Shown here piece after piece: positions 22,024 through 34,269 of a DNA stretch of 64,000 nt. The notes below the pieces were generated by a model. The model was not told the origin of the DNA. It did no database searches and saw only the letters and a program-made list of their open reading frames with translations. Position numbers and translations under genes: made by a program. The DNA comes from Deinococcus aerolatus (GTDB taxonomy: Bacteria > Deinococcota > Deinococci > Deinococcales > Deinococcaceae), in the NCBI RefSeq assembly GCF_014647055.1, contig NZ_BMOL01000009.1:1-64000 (forward strand), given 5' to 3'. How positions within the stretch are numbered: position 1 is the first letter of the stretch; the number at the start of each line of letters is the position of its first letter.

Positions 22024-22578
22024 ATGTCCGAGTCCATCAGCATCAAGCAGACCATCGTGGTCCGGTCCCGCCCAGACGTGCTCTATCGCCTGGCGCTGGA
22101 GCCGCGCCGCCGCGTGAAGTGGGATCCCAATCTGGTAAAGGCCGAGTACCAGGGCGGCGAGGGCCGGCTGGCCAACAACGCCCTGGTGCGCTACAAATTT
22201 GCCCGCAAGCTGCTGGGCCTGAGTTTCACCGCCAAGTACGGTCAGTTGCAGGCCCCGCAGCGCGGCGGCTGGGAAAGCGTGCGGCACGTCGGTCCGCTGG
22301 AAAAACTGACCCAGGGCTGGCAGTTCAAGCCGATGCCCGGCGGCACCGAAGTCACGATGACCTTGAACGGCCGGGTGCGCTACAAGTGGATCAAGGCGCC
22401 CGTGGAGCGTGTCCTGAACAACATGGTGGTCACCACGCTGGTGGCCCTGCAGCGGGCTGTGGACGCCCAGGGCGCGCAGCTGATGGAGGACATGGGCCGC
22501 GAGATGGCCGAGAAGCAGAAGGCCGAGGCCAAGGCCGCCAGGGAAGCCGCGAAGGCCAGCAAGCGCAAGAAGAAATAG
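22024..22578 (+). CDS. SRPBCC/START-like ligand-binding protein
   Basis: 184 residues from ATG at 22024. The fold pattern (SIKQTIVVRSRPDVLYRLAL, KWDP near residue 33, then alternating strands and a long C-terminal helix near RVLNNMVVTTLVALQRAV) is that of the polyketide cyclase/SRPBCC superfamily, small hydrophobic-cavity proteins. The ligand is unknown. A highly charged tail rich in Lys, Ala and Glu ends in KKKK-like sequence and may bind nucleic acid or membrane. TACAGT lies 9 bases before the start, slightly off the usual leaderless spacing. Confidence 0.75.
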   Translation: MSESISIKQTIVVRSRPDVLYRLALEPRRRVKWDPNLVKAEYQGGEGRLANNALVRYKFARKLLGLSFTAKYGQLQAPQRGGWESVRHVGPLEKLTQGWQFKPMPGGTEVTMTLNGRVRYKWIKAPVERVLNNMVVTTLVALQRAVDAQGAQLMEDMGREMAEKQKAEAKAAREAAKASKRKKK

Positions 22579-22583
22579 CCGCA

Positions 22584-22607
22584 GGGCACGCACCTTGCCA
22601 CGTGCCC
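22584..22607. terminator. weak hairpin between convergent genes
   Basis: GGGCACG pairs with CGTGCCC across a 10-base loop, just after the SRPBCC stop and before the cupin stop. There is no T run, so termination is only a guess. Confidence 0.35.
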
Positions 22608-22648
22608 GTCACGGTTGCCGGGGGCGAGGGGTGCCCTGTATCCCCCAT

Positions 22649-22987
22649 CTATCCAGCGTCTGCCGAGAACAGCAGCACACTTCCGTCTTTGGTGCCAAAA
22701 GCCGTCCAGGGTTCGCCCGCCGTGACGCGGTAGCCCTCGCCGGGCCGCAGACGCACGAAGTTGTTGAGCGGCAGGTCGACAACGGCCTCGCCGCTGAGGC
22801 ACAGCAGCCAGCCGGTCACAGCGTCACTGCCAGGCTGGTTGCCGCTGTGCTTGCCGCTGAGGTTCAGCACGCGCAGGTCGCCGCCGGGCAGCCCCAACCA
22901 CTGCCCCGGCGAACCCTGTGCCAGACGGATCAGGTGCAGCGCCTGCGGAGCGGCGGCCCTCTCACGGACAAAGCGTTCGCGGGGCAT
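22649..22987 (-). CDS. small cupin-domain protein
   Basis: 112 residues. A single cupin barrel is suggested by GSDAVTGWLLCLSGEAVVDLP and by LRPGEGYRVTAGEPWTAF. The usual two-His metal motif is not evident, so it may not be an enzyme. It begins 4 bases after the topA stop with AGGAGG abutting its ATG, so it is read as the last gene of a topA operon. Function unknown. Confidence 0.7.
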   Translation of the reverse strand: MPRERFVRERAAAPQALHLIRLAQGSPGQWLGLPGGDLRVLNLSGKHSGNQPGSDAVTGWLLCLSGEAVVDLPLNNFVRLRPGEGYRVTAGEPWTAFGTKDGSVLLFSADAG

Positions 22988-22991
22988 CCTC

Positions 22992-25895
22992 CTACTCTCC
23001 GCGCGCCGCCTGGTTCAGCTTCTTGCTGGCCTGCAGGGCCATCCCCTTGGCCTTCTTCACGTCCAGGCCCAGTTCGGGGGCCACCTCGTCCACCTTGCGG
23101 CCCTGCTCGCGGGTGGCAGTCACCAGCTCGCGTTCCTGCGCCGAGAGAACATTCAGGTGCGGCTTGAGCTGGGCCCAGGTGAATGTGGGCCTGGCCGGAG
23201 CCTTGGCAGGGGCTTTTTTCGCGGTCTTGGAGGTCGGAGTTCTGGTGGCTGCCGTCTTCGCCGCAGCTTTTTTGGGGGCCGCGCTGCGTGTCGCCGTCTT
23301 CTTCGCCGTTCCAGCCTTGGCCGCCGCCTTCCGGGGCTTGCCCGCTTTCGCCTTCGGCTCCTTGCCGCGTTCCTCCAGAATTTCCAGGGCACGCTCGGCG
23401 GTCAGGTTGTCCTCGGATTCGCCTTTACGGAGGGTGGCGTTGCGCTCGCCGTCGGTCAGGTAGGGGCCGAAGCGCCCGGACTTCAGGACAATGTCGGCGC
23501 GGCCCTCATATTTGTAGGTGCTGAGGGGCGGGGTGGGCGTGCGGCCCTTCGCAAAGCGCGGCTGAAGAAACAGTGCCTCGGCCTCGGGCAGCGTCACGGT
23601 GAACAGTTCCTCGTGGGTGGTCAGGCTGCGGCTGTCATTCCCGCGTTTCAGGTACGGGCCGTACTTGCCGTTCAGCGCCCAGACCTCCTCGCCCTCAGAG
23701 GTGCCCACCAGCCGGGGCAGGCTCAGCAGCTTCATGGCGCGCGGCAGCGTGAGGGTGTCCAGATCGTCGGTGGGAAACAAACTGGCGGTACGGATCGGCG
23801 GATTCTCCGCGCCCAGCGTGACATAGGGGCCGTAGCGCCCGGCGCGGGCCACCACCGGATGCCCGCTGGCCTCGTCGATCCCGAGGGGCCGGTCCCCGCT
23901 GGGGCGGCTCATGATCTCCTCGGCCAGTTCCAGCGTCAGCTCGTCGGGCGCCAGACCTTCGGGCAGGTTGGCCTTGTCGTCGCCGCGCTGCATATACACA
24001 CCGTAGCGACCCACCCGGACCTCTATGCCGCTGTCGGAGAGCCGGGGCACGGCAATGGTGGCGATGCCGCGCGCGTCGATCTCACCCATCTGACGGTCGA
24101 TCAGCGGCCGCAGGGCCATGCCCTCGCCGTCCACACCCAGGTAAAAGCGCTTCAAGTACGGTACCCGCTGGGCGCGGCCCCCGGCGATGTCGTCCAGATC
24201 CTCTTCCATCTTGGCGGTGAAGTCGTAGTCCACCAGATTGCCGAAGTGGTGTTCCAGCAGCGCAGAGGTGGCAAAGGCCGTCCAGCTGGGCACCAGCGCC
24301 TGCCCCTTCTTGCTGGCGTAACCCCGGTCCTGAATGGTGCCCAGAATGCTGGCGTAGGTGCTGGGGCGGCCAATGCCCGCGCCTTCCAGGGACTGCACCA
24401 GGCTGGCCTCGGTGTAGCGGGCTGGGGGCTGTGTCTCGTGGCCGTCGGGCTTGACGGTCTCGGCGGTCACGCGCTGGCCCTGCTGAAGAGGCGGCAGCGG
24501 CGTTTCACGGTCTTCCAGGGCGGCGCTGGGATCGTCGCTTCCTTCTACATAGGCGCGCAGAAAGCCGGGAAAGTCGATGGTGCGGCCCGAGGCACTCAGG
24601 CCCACTTCCTCGCCCGTTTTTGCTTTCCCGTTTAACCGGACCCGCAGGCTACGGCCCCGCGCATCCGCCATCTGGCAGGCCACAGTGCGCTTCCAGATCA
24701 GATCGTACAGGCGCCACTCGTCGCCGCCCAGCTCCGCACGCAAGGAGTCCGGGGTGCGGAAGCTGCTGCCGGCCGGCCGGATCGCTTCGTGCGCCTCCTG
24801 GGCGTTCTTGGCCTTCTTGGCGTACACGCGTGGCTGCGGCGACAGGTAGGGCTGGCCGTACATCTGCGACACCTGGGTGCGGGCCGCCGTGACTGCCTCG
24901 GACGAGAGGTTGGTGCTGTCGGTCCGCATGTAGGTGATATAGCCGCCCTCGTACAGCCGCTGGGCAGCCCGCATGGTGCGGGTGGCGGCGAAGCCCAGCT
25001 TGCGGCTGCCCTCCTGCTGCAGGGTGGACGTAATAAAAGGTGGATAAGGGCGCTGCGTGAACGGCTTTTCCTCGGCAGAGGTCACCGTCAGCGGCTGCCC
25101 GGTCAGGCCATCCGCCAGGGCGCGGGCCTCGGCCTCGGCCAGCGTGCGGACCTTCGCGTCGGGCTTCAGTTTGCCGGTCAGGGGATCGAAGTCCTTGCCC
25201 ACCGCCAGCTTCTGTCCAGCAACGTCGGTCAGGCGGGCAGGGAAGGTGGCGTCTTCCGCCGTGCGGCCGGTGACCAGCAGGTCCCACCACGAGCCGCTGA
25301 CAAAGCGCATCCGCTCGCGCTCGCGCTCCACCAGCATGCGCGTCGCCACGCTCTGCACGCGGCCCGCCGACAGCCTGGGGGCCACCTTCTTCCACAACAC
25401 CGGGCTGACCTCGTAGCCGTACAGCCGGTCCAGGGCGCGGCGGGCCTCCTGCGCTTCCACCAGATTGGTGTCGATCTGGCGGGGGGAGGCAATGGCGGCC
25501 TGAATCGCTTCCTTGGTGATCTCGTGGAAGACCATGCGCTTGACCGGCACCTTGGGCTTTAATTCCTGAAACAGGTGCCACGCGATGCTCTCGCCCTCGC
25601 GGTCATCGTCTGTGGCCAGAATGATCTCGTCGGCCTCAGCCGCCATCTTCCGCAATTTGGCCACGTGCTGGCGCTTCTCGGGCGACACCACGTACAAAGG
25701 CTGGAAGTCGTTCTCGATGTCCAGCCCCAGCCGCGCCCAGGCCAGGCCCTTGTACTTCTCGGGAATGTCCGCCGCGCTTTTGGGCAGGTCACGGATGTGC
25801 CCGATCGAGGATTCCACCGCGTACCCTTTTCCCAGGTACTTCTCGATGGTGCGGGCTTTGGCGGGGGATTCGACGATGACTAGGGTCTTGGACAT
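22992..25895 (-). CDS. topA: DNA topoisomerase I (type IA)
   Basis: 967 residues. The N-terminal Toprim domain begins LVIVESPAKARTIEKYLG and includes the acidic TDDDREGE metal site. The catalytic Tyr is residue 322 in ITYMRTDST. After the core come three copies of the topoisomerase C-terminal repeat (xGRYGPYVxxG type: RAGRYGPYVTLG, NGKYGPYLKRG, KSGRFGPYLTDG), then a Lys/Ala/Thr-rich basic linker (about 860-915) and a final helical segment. No Cys4 zinc fingers are present, unlike E. coli TopA. It relaxes negative supercoils. It stands first in a two-gene operon with the cupin protein. No ribosome site is obvious; the ATG at 25895 follows TAAACC by 4 bases. Confidence 0.95.
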   Translation of the reverse strand: MSKTLVIVESPAKARTIEKYLGKGYAVESSIGHIRDLPKSAADIPEKYKGLAWARLGLDIENDFQPLYVVSPEKRQHVAKLRKMAAEADEIILATDDDREGESIAWHLFQELKPKVPVKRMVFHEITKEAIQAAIASPRQIDTNLVEAQEARRALDRLYGYEVSPVLWKKVAPRLSAGRVQSVATRMLVERERERMRFVSGSWWDLLVTGRTAEDATFPARLTDVAGQKLAVGKDFDPLTGKLKPDAKVRTLAEAEARALADGLTGQPLTVTSAEEKPFTQRPYPPFITSTLQQEGSRKLGFAATRTMRAAQRLYEGGYITYMRTDSTNLSSEAVTAARTQVSQMYGQPYLSPQPRVYAKKAKNAQEAHEAIRPAGSSFRTPDSLRAELGGDEWRLYDLIWKRTVACQMADARGRSLRVRLNGKAKTGEEVGLSASGRTIDFPGFLRAYVEGSDDPSAALEDRETPLPPLQQGQRVTAETVKPDGHETQPPARYTEASLVQSLEGAGIGRPSTYASILGTIQDRGYASKKGQALVPSWTAFATSALLEHHFGNLVDYDFTAKMEEDLDDIAGGRAQRVPYLKRFYLGVDGEGMALRPLIDRQMGEIDARGIATIAVPRLSDSGIEVRVGRYGVYMQRGDDKANLPEGLAPDELTLELAEEIMSRPSGDRPLGIDEASGHPVVARAGRYGPYVTLGAENPPIRTASLFPTDDLDTLTLPRAMKLLSLPRLVGTSEGEEVWALNGKYGPYLKRGNDSRSLTTHEELFTVTLPEAEALFLQPRFAKGRTPTPPLSTYKYEGRADIVLKSGRFGPYLTDGERNATLRKGESEDNLTAERALEILEERGKEPKAKAGKPRKAAAKAGTAKKTATRSAAPKKAAAKTAATRTPTSKTAKKAPAKAPARPTFTWAQLKPHLNVLSAQERELVTATREQGRKVDEVAPELGLDVKKAKGMALQASKKLNQAARGE

Positions 25896-26167
25896 AAGGG
25901 GTTTACGCTCCTGGCACTGCTCTTGGCCGGTGCGTCCGGCGCGGCAATGTCACCGCGATCCCGACGGCCTGAAGGCAGAGGCACGAGGGTAGCATGCTCC
26001 CTGGCGGGCTTCCGGAAGGTAGGGCGCAAACGATGAGACACATGTGGCCATCTGAATAGCAGGTCGTAGGTGCCCGCCCAGACAGTGGAAACAGAGCCGT
26101 CCAGACGGCCTTTTTCATTCCGGGCCGGCACCACACCTTGATGTTTTCTTCATGCTACGCTGCCCGC

Positions 26168-26740
26168 ATGCACATCCGGGGGTCCACCCTCACCGTCTTG
26201 CCCCTGGCCGTCGTGGCCCTGCTGGCCGTGGGTTTTCTGGCGCTCCCCAACCTGCGGGTGCCGAATGCTGAGCGCCCCCACCCCACCCTGATCGTGCTGG
26301 GCGCGGCGCAGTATGCGGGCCGGCCCAGCCCGGCCTTTCAGCGGCGGCTCAATCACGCGCTGGCGCTGTACCGGGGCGGCGGCGTGACGCAGATCGTGGT
26401 CACGGGTGGGCGGCGGCCCGGCGACCCCTTCAGCGAGGGCGAGGTGGGACAGGCGTACCTGGGCCAGCATGGCGTGCCGCGTGAGGCCCTGCTGGCCGAG
26501 GCGCGCAGTCGGACCACCATCGAGAATCTGCGCTTTGCCCGCACCATGCTGCCGCCCCACACGCCCTTCACGCTGGTCACCGACGAGGCGCATGCCCCGC
26601 GTGCCCAGGCCCTGGCCCGCGCCCTGGGCCTGGAGGCCAACGTCAGCGCCAGCCCGTTGAGCCGGGGCGTCAGCCGCAGTTACCTGCTGCGCGAGAAGGT
26701 GGCGCTGGTGGCCTACGCGCTGATCGGCATCCGCCTGTAA
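26168..26740 (+). CDS. DUF218/YdcF-like membrane-anchored protein
   Basis: 190 residues from ATG at 26168, 6 bases after TACGCT (leaderless). A single N-terminal hydrophobic anchor (residues 7-26) precedes a DUF218 domain: TLIVLGAAQYAGRPS, VVTGGRRPGDPFSEG, EARSRTTIENLRFAR and LVTDEAHAPRA. Family members such as SanA and ElyC/YdcF affect envelope integrity, and some bind SAM; the true reaction is unknown. It is alone, convergent with murJ, so envelope function fits the neighbourhood loosely. Confidence 0.85.
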   Translation: MHIRGSTLTVLPLAVVALLAVGFLALPNLRVPNAERPHPTLIVLGAAQYAGRPSPAFQRRLNHALALYRGGGVTQIVVTGGRRPGDPFSEGEVGQAYLGQHGVPREALLAEARSRTTIENLRFARTMLPPHTPFTLVTDEAHAPRAQALARALGLEANVSASPLSRGVSRSYLLREKVALVAYALIGIRL

Positions 26741-26799
26741 CGCCCACCTGTCCCACGTATTCCATGACGAAGTAACGAGGCCCACTCAGACGCTGTCAC

Positions 26800-28386
<1,587 letters not shown>

Positions 28387-28417
28387 GCGGCCAACTGTAG
28401 CGCGTGGCCCGCAGGAT

Positions 28418-28906
28418 TCAGCCGGGGGATGGTTGCGGGTCTGCCCCGGCCTGCGCCACGCCGTCCGGCGCGACGTGCAGCCACCCTTCCCCAAACGACA
28501 CGTCCAACGTCAGACTTTCCAGATAGTCACGCAGAGGCGCCGGAAGTTCCGCCACCGTGAACGGCGTGCGCGGCGCGGCCACCAGACGGTACAGGCCCGA
28601 CTGCCCCGGCACGCGGTCATAGACGGAAGCTCCCCGGCGCTGGGGCGGGGTCAGGTGCTCGTCGAAGCCGCCCGCCGGAGCGTTGGGCGGTTCCGTTTCC
28701 GGGCGGGTGTCGATCCAGACGTGCAGCGATTCCAGCAGTTCCTCGGAGTGCAGGGCTGCCTCCGGCACCTGGGTGTCGCCTGCCGCCATGAACTGCGCCA
28801 CATGGCCGCGTACGTCGGCGGCGAACCAGTCGAACTCCACGCCCGCCAGCTCCTCGCGGGTGATCACGGTGTGGGGATCAGCCCCTCCCGGCGCCGTCTC
28901 CCCCAT
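28418..28906 (-). CDS. conserved-looking protein of unknown function downstream of pgm
   Basis: 162 residues, acidic and soluble, with no signal peptide or membrane segment. It starts 2 bases after the phosphoglucomutase stop, so it is in the same transcript. Segments such as REELAGVEFDWFAADVRGHV and PLRDYLESLTLDVSFGEGWL look like a compact globular protein. The family is not recognised. The operon position may hint at carbohydrate metabolism, but this is weak. Confidence 0.7.
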   Translation of the reverse strand: MGETAPGGADPHTVITREELAGVEFDWFAADVRGHVAQFMAAGDTQVPEAALHSEELLESLHVWIDTRPETEPPNAPAGGFDEHLTPPQRRGASVYDRVPGQSGLYRLVAAPRTPFTVAELPAPLRDYLESLTLDVSFGEGWLHVAPDGVAQAGADPQPSPG

Positions 28907-28908
28907 TC

Positions 28909-30543
<1,635 letters not shown>

Positions 30544-30709
30544 GTTCAGGAGTTTACCGGGCCGGTTGACCGCTTCCTGCCTCCATGAGCAGAGTGCCGG
30601 GAAGCGTTCAAGGCGATAGGCGCCCACGCCCGCACGGTCACAACGAAGCTCACGTTTTATAAATGTTCCGGTCACCCATTAAAAAGCGGGATGCGCCACA
30701 GTGGACGAC

Positions 30710-31294
30710 ATGAAGAAGATGATGATGGCCGCCGCCGCAATCGGGTTGACTGGACTTCTGGCAGGTTGCGGAAGCGGAAGCGCACCGGACGGCAGCGCAC
30801 GGGGCGAGATCACTAAGGTCCGCACCGAGTATCGCCTGAATAACACATCTGGCAAATTCGTCGCCTGCGACAATATCGCCAACAATCCTGGCCGGGCAAA
30901 CCTGACCCAGGTAGCCGTGGATTTTGATCTGGCCGGCACGGTTCAGGACATCACCATCGGCCTGAAGGGTGGCAACTCCACAAAATACGACAACAACTTC
31001 ACGACGACCGTCAAGGGCTCCGAGCTGCCCGGAACCGGCGGCAAGTACCGGATTACCTTCAACGCTGATTCCAGCGCCGCAGACACCCTGTTGCCGCAGA
31101 GCATCATCGTCACTCCTGCTTCGGTCAAGGTAAAAGTAGTTACCACCAACGCCAACAGCCGTGCGGGCTTCTTTTACCCGGCTTTCCGTGTGAACACTGG
31201 CTCAGACACCTTTACTTTCAGCGGTATTCTGAGTTACACAACAGATGTGTACACGAACTGCACGGTTACCCAGACCACCGACGAAGACGTTTAA
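30710..31294 (+). CDS. lipoprotein of unknown function, copy 1
   Basis: 194 residues from ATG at 30710 (a GTG at 30701 is also in frame). The signal peptide MKKMMMAAAAIGLTGLLAGC carries a lipobox LLAGC. The mature part is beta-rich, with a CDN motif early and a NC motif near the C-terminus that may form a disulfide. It has the same plan as the lipoprotein at 31411-31974. The family is not recognised. Codon usage and base content look less GC-rich than neighbours. A terminator follows at 31311-31341. Confidence 0.75.
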   Translation: MKKMMMAAAAIGLTGLLAGCGSGSAPDGSARGEITKVRTEYRLNNTSGKFVACDNIANNPGRANLTQVAVDFDLAGTVQDITIGLKGGNSTKYDNNFTTTVKGSELPGTGGKYRITFNADSSAADTLLPQSIIVTPASVKVKVVTTNANSRAGFFYPAFRVNTGSDTFTFSGILSYTTDVYTNCTVTQTTDEDV

Positions 31295-31310
31295 TCTAAG
31301 CACTTAACGG

Positions 31311-31341
31311 ACGCCGGAGCAGTCGCCCCGGCGTTTTCTTT
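31311..31341 (+). terminator. rho-independent terminator
   Basis: ACGCCGG (31311-31317) pairs with CCGGCGT (31328-31334) and is followed by TTTTCTTT. It ends the first lipoprotein transcript. Confidence 0.8.
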
Positions 31342-31410
31342 GTGCCGTCCTCAGGTTTTCTGAAGGCGACGGTCACGCCCGCATCAGCTTCATGCCGGAG
31401 AGTGAACAGT

Positions 31411-31974
31411 ATGAAAAGACTGATGATGGCGGCGGTAGGACTGACGGGCGTGCTGGCGAGCTGTGGTGGCGTGACCGTCACCGCCGATTTTGGCTTTGCC
31501 CCCGGCAGCCAGTACGCACCGAGCCTTAAGCTCAATGAACTTAGCTACAGCACCAACTACCAGGCTAAAACAGCTTTCACAGATCAAAATGGAAACACGG
31601 TTAGGGCGGGCGAGTATCTGATCTGCGATAATGCCAACACCACCATGCTCGTCGATCTTAAATGGACGGGCGGACTGAACAAGCTTTACCTACAGTTCAA
31701 GGGCCTGAGCACAGGAGCAACGCAGACGGTGCCTTTTTATGCGTTTAACGGCAGTGATACCAGCGGTGCAGGACAGGCCAAGTTCACCTTCGGCCCGAAC
31801 ACAGCCCCACTCAGCCTAAGCAGCAAGCTCGTCTCGCAGGCCATTGTGGTGAATCCCGTTATCGTCAATGTTAAGGGCAACACTTACGTGCGCGTGCAAG
31901 GCATCGATCAGAGCGGTTACAACAGCAATATTCTTGAGAGCGTGACTGCAATTCCTGTCGTCAACTGTCAATAA
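31411..31974 (+). CDS. lipoprotein of unknown function, copy 2
   Basis: 187 residues from ATG at 31411, with GGAGAG upstream. Signal peptide MKRLMMAAVGLTGVLASC with lipobox VLASC. The mature part is beta-rich, with LICDN near residue 65 and VVNC at the C-terminus, paralleling the preceding lipoprotein. Similar start, size and Cys placement suggest an old tandem duplication, although sequence similarity is low. Function unknown. Followed by a strong terminator. Confidence 0.75.
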   Translation: MKRLMMAAVGLTGVLASCGGVTVTADFGFAPGSQYAPSLKLNELSYSTNYQAKTAFTDQNGNTVRAGEYLICDNANTTMLVDLKWTGGLNKLYLQFKGLSTGATQTVPFYAFNGSDTSGAGQAKFTFGPNTAPLSLSSKLVSQAIVVNPVIVNVKGNTYVRVQGIDQSGYNSNILESVTAIPVVNCQ

Positions 31975-31985
31975 CCTCATGACTG

Positions 31986-32016
31986 AAAGCCGCCCCCAGT
32001 ACCGGGGCGGCTTTTT
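31986..32016. terminator. strong bidirectional terminator
   Basis: AAGCCGCCCC pairs with GGGGCGGCTT across CAGTACC, followed by a T run. It serves the plus-strand lipoprotein and faces the end of the helicase gene on the minus strand (stop at 32028). Confidence 0.85.
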
Positions 32017-32027
32017 CGTTCCAGTAC

Positions 32028-34205
32028 TCAAGCAATCAACGGGTGCAGTTCGCCCGCGCTGACCAGCGCCAGCCAGTGCAGGGCGCGGCTGGCGCTGACG
32101 TACAGCAGCCGACGCTCGTACTCGGTGCTTTCATCGTAGGTCTGGACATTGGCGCTGCTCACGATGGCCGCGCTGAACTCCAGCCCCTTGGCAAGACTGA
32201 CCGGCAGCACCACCAGCCCGCCCCGGAAGCGGTGTTCCTGCGTGGTGATCGGCTGGGCGTCGGTGTCGAAGTCACGCAGGGTCTCGGCCAGCCGGTCCGC
32301 GTCCACGGCGCGGCGGGTCACGATGGCGATGTTGACATGCCCGGCAGCCTGCGCGTCCTTGACCGCCCGGGCAATCAGCGGCAGCTCGCCGTGCGGGGCA
32401 TCGGCGGGGGCCACGTAGCGCTGCACCTCGGCCCCATCGCGGTCCACGCCCTGAACCTGGGCGGCACGGTTGTAGGTGGCGGCAATCCGGGCTCCCAGTT
32501 CGGTGATCTGGCGGGTGCTGCGGTAGGTGCGGCCCAGCGTCAGCACCTCCGCGCCGGGCAGCACGGCCTGCACCGCCTCCCAGCTGCTGGGTCCCTTGTA
32601 GCCGTGCATGCCCTGATTCAGGTCACCCAGCGCGGTCAGGTGGCCGGGGCGGGTGGCGCGGCCCAGCAGCGCGTACAGCAGCGGCGAGTAGTCCTGCGCC
32701 TCGTCCAGCACCACATGGTCAAACGGTTCGAGGGTGCGCCCGTCCTGCCGCCCGATGCCCCCGGTAAACGCCTGCACGGCCAGCATCAGCGGCAGTTCGG
32801 TGGCGTCGGCGTGGGCGCGGCGCGGGGTGGGAATGCCGCTCAGCGGATCGGTGCCCAGCAGGGCGATCTCGCGCTCGGTCAGCAGGCCACTGGCGGCCAG
32901 CGCCTCGGGGCTGCCCAGCAGGCGGCGGGCCTCGGTGACGGGCGTGGTACTGGCGAAAACGCGGCCCAGCAGGGCCGTGATGGGCGCGGAAAGCTGGCGC
33001 AGCACCCCCGCTTCCTCGTCGTCAGGCACGTTCAGGTGTGACAGGGCCAGGGCTTCCACGGCTCGGCGGAAACCCGCGCGGTAGCCGCTCAGGGGATCGG
33101 CGGCGAACACGTCGCGCAGGATGGCGTGCAGATCGGTGTCGGTCAGGGCAAACACCTGCGGCTCGCGGCGGTTCAGGGCCACCTCCTCGCGCAACGACTG
33201 CCCGCGCAGGGCGGCATTAAAGCGGTTCCACAGGTGGGTGCGGACCACGTCCAGCATGCGGGCGTCGCCCAGCAGCTTGGCGCGCCGCCACGCCAGCGCC
33301 CGGCGGGTGTTGTCGTGGTCGGTGAGCAGCAGGGTCAGGGTGCGGTCCGTGACCTCCAGCTTTTCCAGCCCCAGCAGCCCAACCGCCCAGCTTTCCGGCG
33401 TGGTCACGTTGACCGGCCCGATGCCCAGCTCTGGCAGAATCCGGGCGGCGTAGGTGGCCAACACCCGGTTGGGCATCAACACCATGCACGCCCCCGCCTG
33501 CGCCTGATGCGGCCCGCGCTCGGCGTTGGTCATCCAGGCCAGCCGGTGAAAGCCGATGGTGGTCTTGCCCGAACCTGCCGCGCCCTGAATGATCACAGGA
33601 GTTCCGGCAGGGTGGCGCATGGCCGCGTTCTGCTCGGGCTGCAGCGTTTCCACCACGTCGCGCATTCCAGCGGTGCTGCCTTCTTCCAGGCGGCGCAGCA
33701 GCACCTCCTCGCGGCCCCCGGTGTCGCCGCCAGCCTCGTCGTCGTACAGATCAGTGACGCGGTGCAGCGTCTTGGCGGCGATGTCCAGCTGTCGCCGCCG
33801 CTTGATCGTGCCCTGCCCGCCCCGGCGCGGCGTCCAGCCCAGCGCGTCGGAGTAGAACAGGCTGCCCACCTCGCTGTCCCAGCCCACCACGCTGTGCGGC
33901 CCCTTCACGTCGCGGAAGCCGTGCTTGCCGATGTACAGCGTCTGCTCGCGCCCGCCCACCCGCACCTTCAGGCTGCCGAAGTACGGATGGTGCACATGCG
34001 GCGAGAGCATCGCGGCGTGTTCCCCGGCCTCGTCAGCCAGGATGATGCTGGTTTCCAGGTCCGCGCCCATCTGGCGGTCCCGGTCCTCCCAGAAGTCGAT
34101 CTGACGCAGCATGGCGTCCACCGTGCCCTTCAGGTGCGCGGTTTCATGTGGGAAGTCGGGGTGGGTGTCGTGGACGGCAGAGCGCGGGGAAGCAGGAGCA
34201 GACAT
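32028..34205 (-). CDS. superfamily I helicase, HelD/UvrD-like
   Basis: 725 residues from ATG at 34205, 8 bases after TATTCT (near-leaderless). Walker A GAAGSGKT is at 208-215; the DEAQ box is in VVLDEAQDYSPL; later motifs include LGRTYRST and SLAKGLEFSAAIV, all of the UvrD/Rep superfamily. The 200-residue N-terminal region before the P-loop, and the split helicase core, match HelD-type proteins (helicase IV-like, known in Deinococcus). HelD proteins of Gram-positives remove stalled RNA polymerase from DNA; Deinococcus relatives were studied as 5'-3' helicases. Exact role cannot be read here. Confidence 0.85.
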   Translation of the reverse strand: MSAPASPRSAVHDTHPDFPHETAHLKGTVDAMLRQIDFWEDRDRQMGADLETSIILADEAGEHAAMLSPHVHHPYFGSLKVRVGGREQTLYIGKHGFRDVKGPHSVVGWDSEVGSLFYSDALGWTPRRGGQGTIKRRRQLDIAAKTLHRVTDLYDDEAGGDTGGREEVLLRRLEEGSTAGMRDVVETLQPEQNAAMRHPAGTPVIIQGAAGSGKTTIGFHRLAWMTNAERGPHQAQAGACMVLMPNRVLATYAARILPELGIGPVNVTTPESWAVGLLGLEKLEVTDRTLTLLLTDHDNTRRALAWRRAKLLGDARMLDVVRTHLWNRFNAALRGQSLREEVALNRREPQVFALTDTDLHAILRDVFAADPLSGYRAGFRRAVEALALSHLNVPDDEEAGVLRQLSAPITALLGRVFASTTPVTEARRLLGSPEALAASGLLTEREIALLGTDPLSGIPTPRRAHADATELPLMLAVQAFTGGIGRQDGRTLEPFDHVVLDEAQDYSPLLYALLGRATRPGHLTALGDLNQGMHGYKGPSSWEAVQAVLPGAEVLTLGRTYRSTRQITELGARIAATYNRAAQVQGVDRDGAEVQRYVAPADAPHGELPLIARAVKDAQAAGHVNIAIVTRRAVDADRLAETLRDFDTDAQPITTQEHRFRGGLVVLPVSLAKGLEFSAAIVSSANVQTYDESTEYERRLLYVSASRALHWLALVSAGELHPLIA

Positions 34206-34269
34206 CGCCGCCCAGAATACGGGGTCCGGGCGGCGCGAAAAGCGAGGTTGGGGGTTGCGCCAGAGGTGG

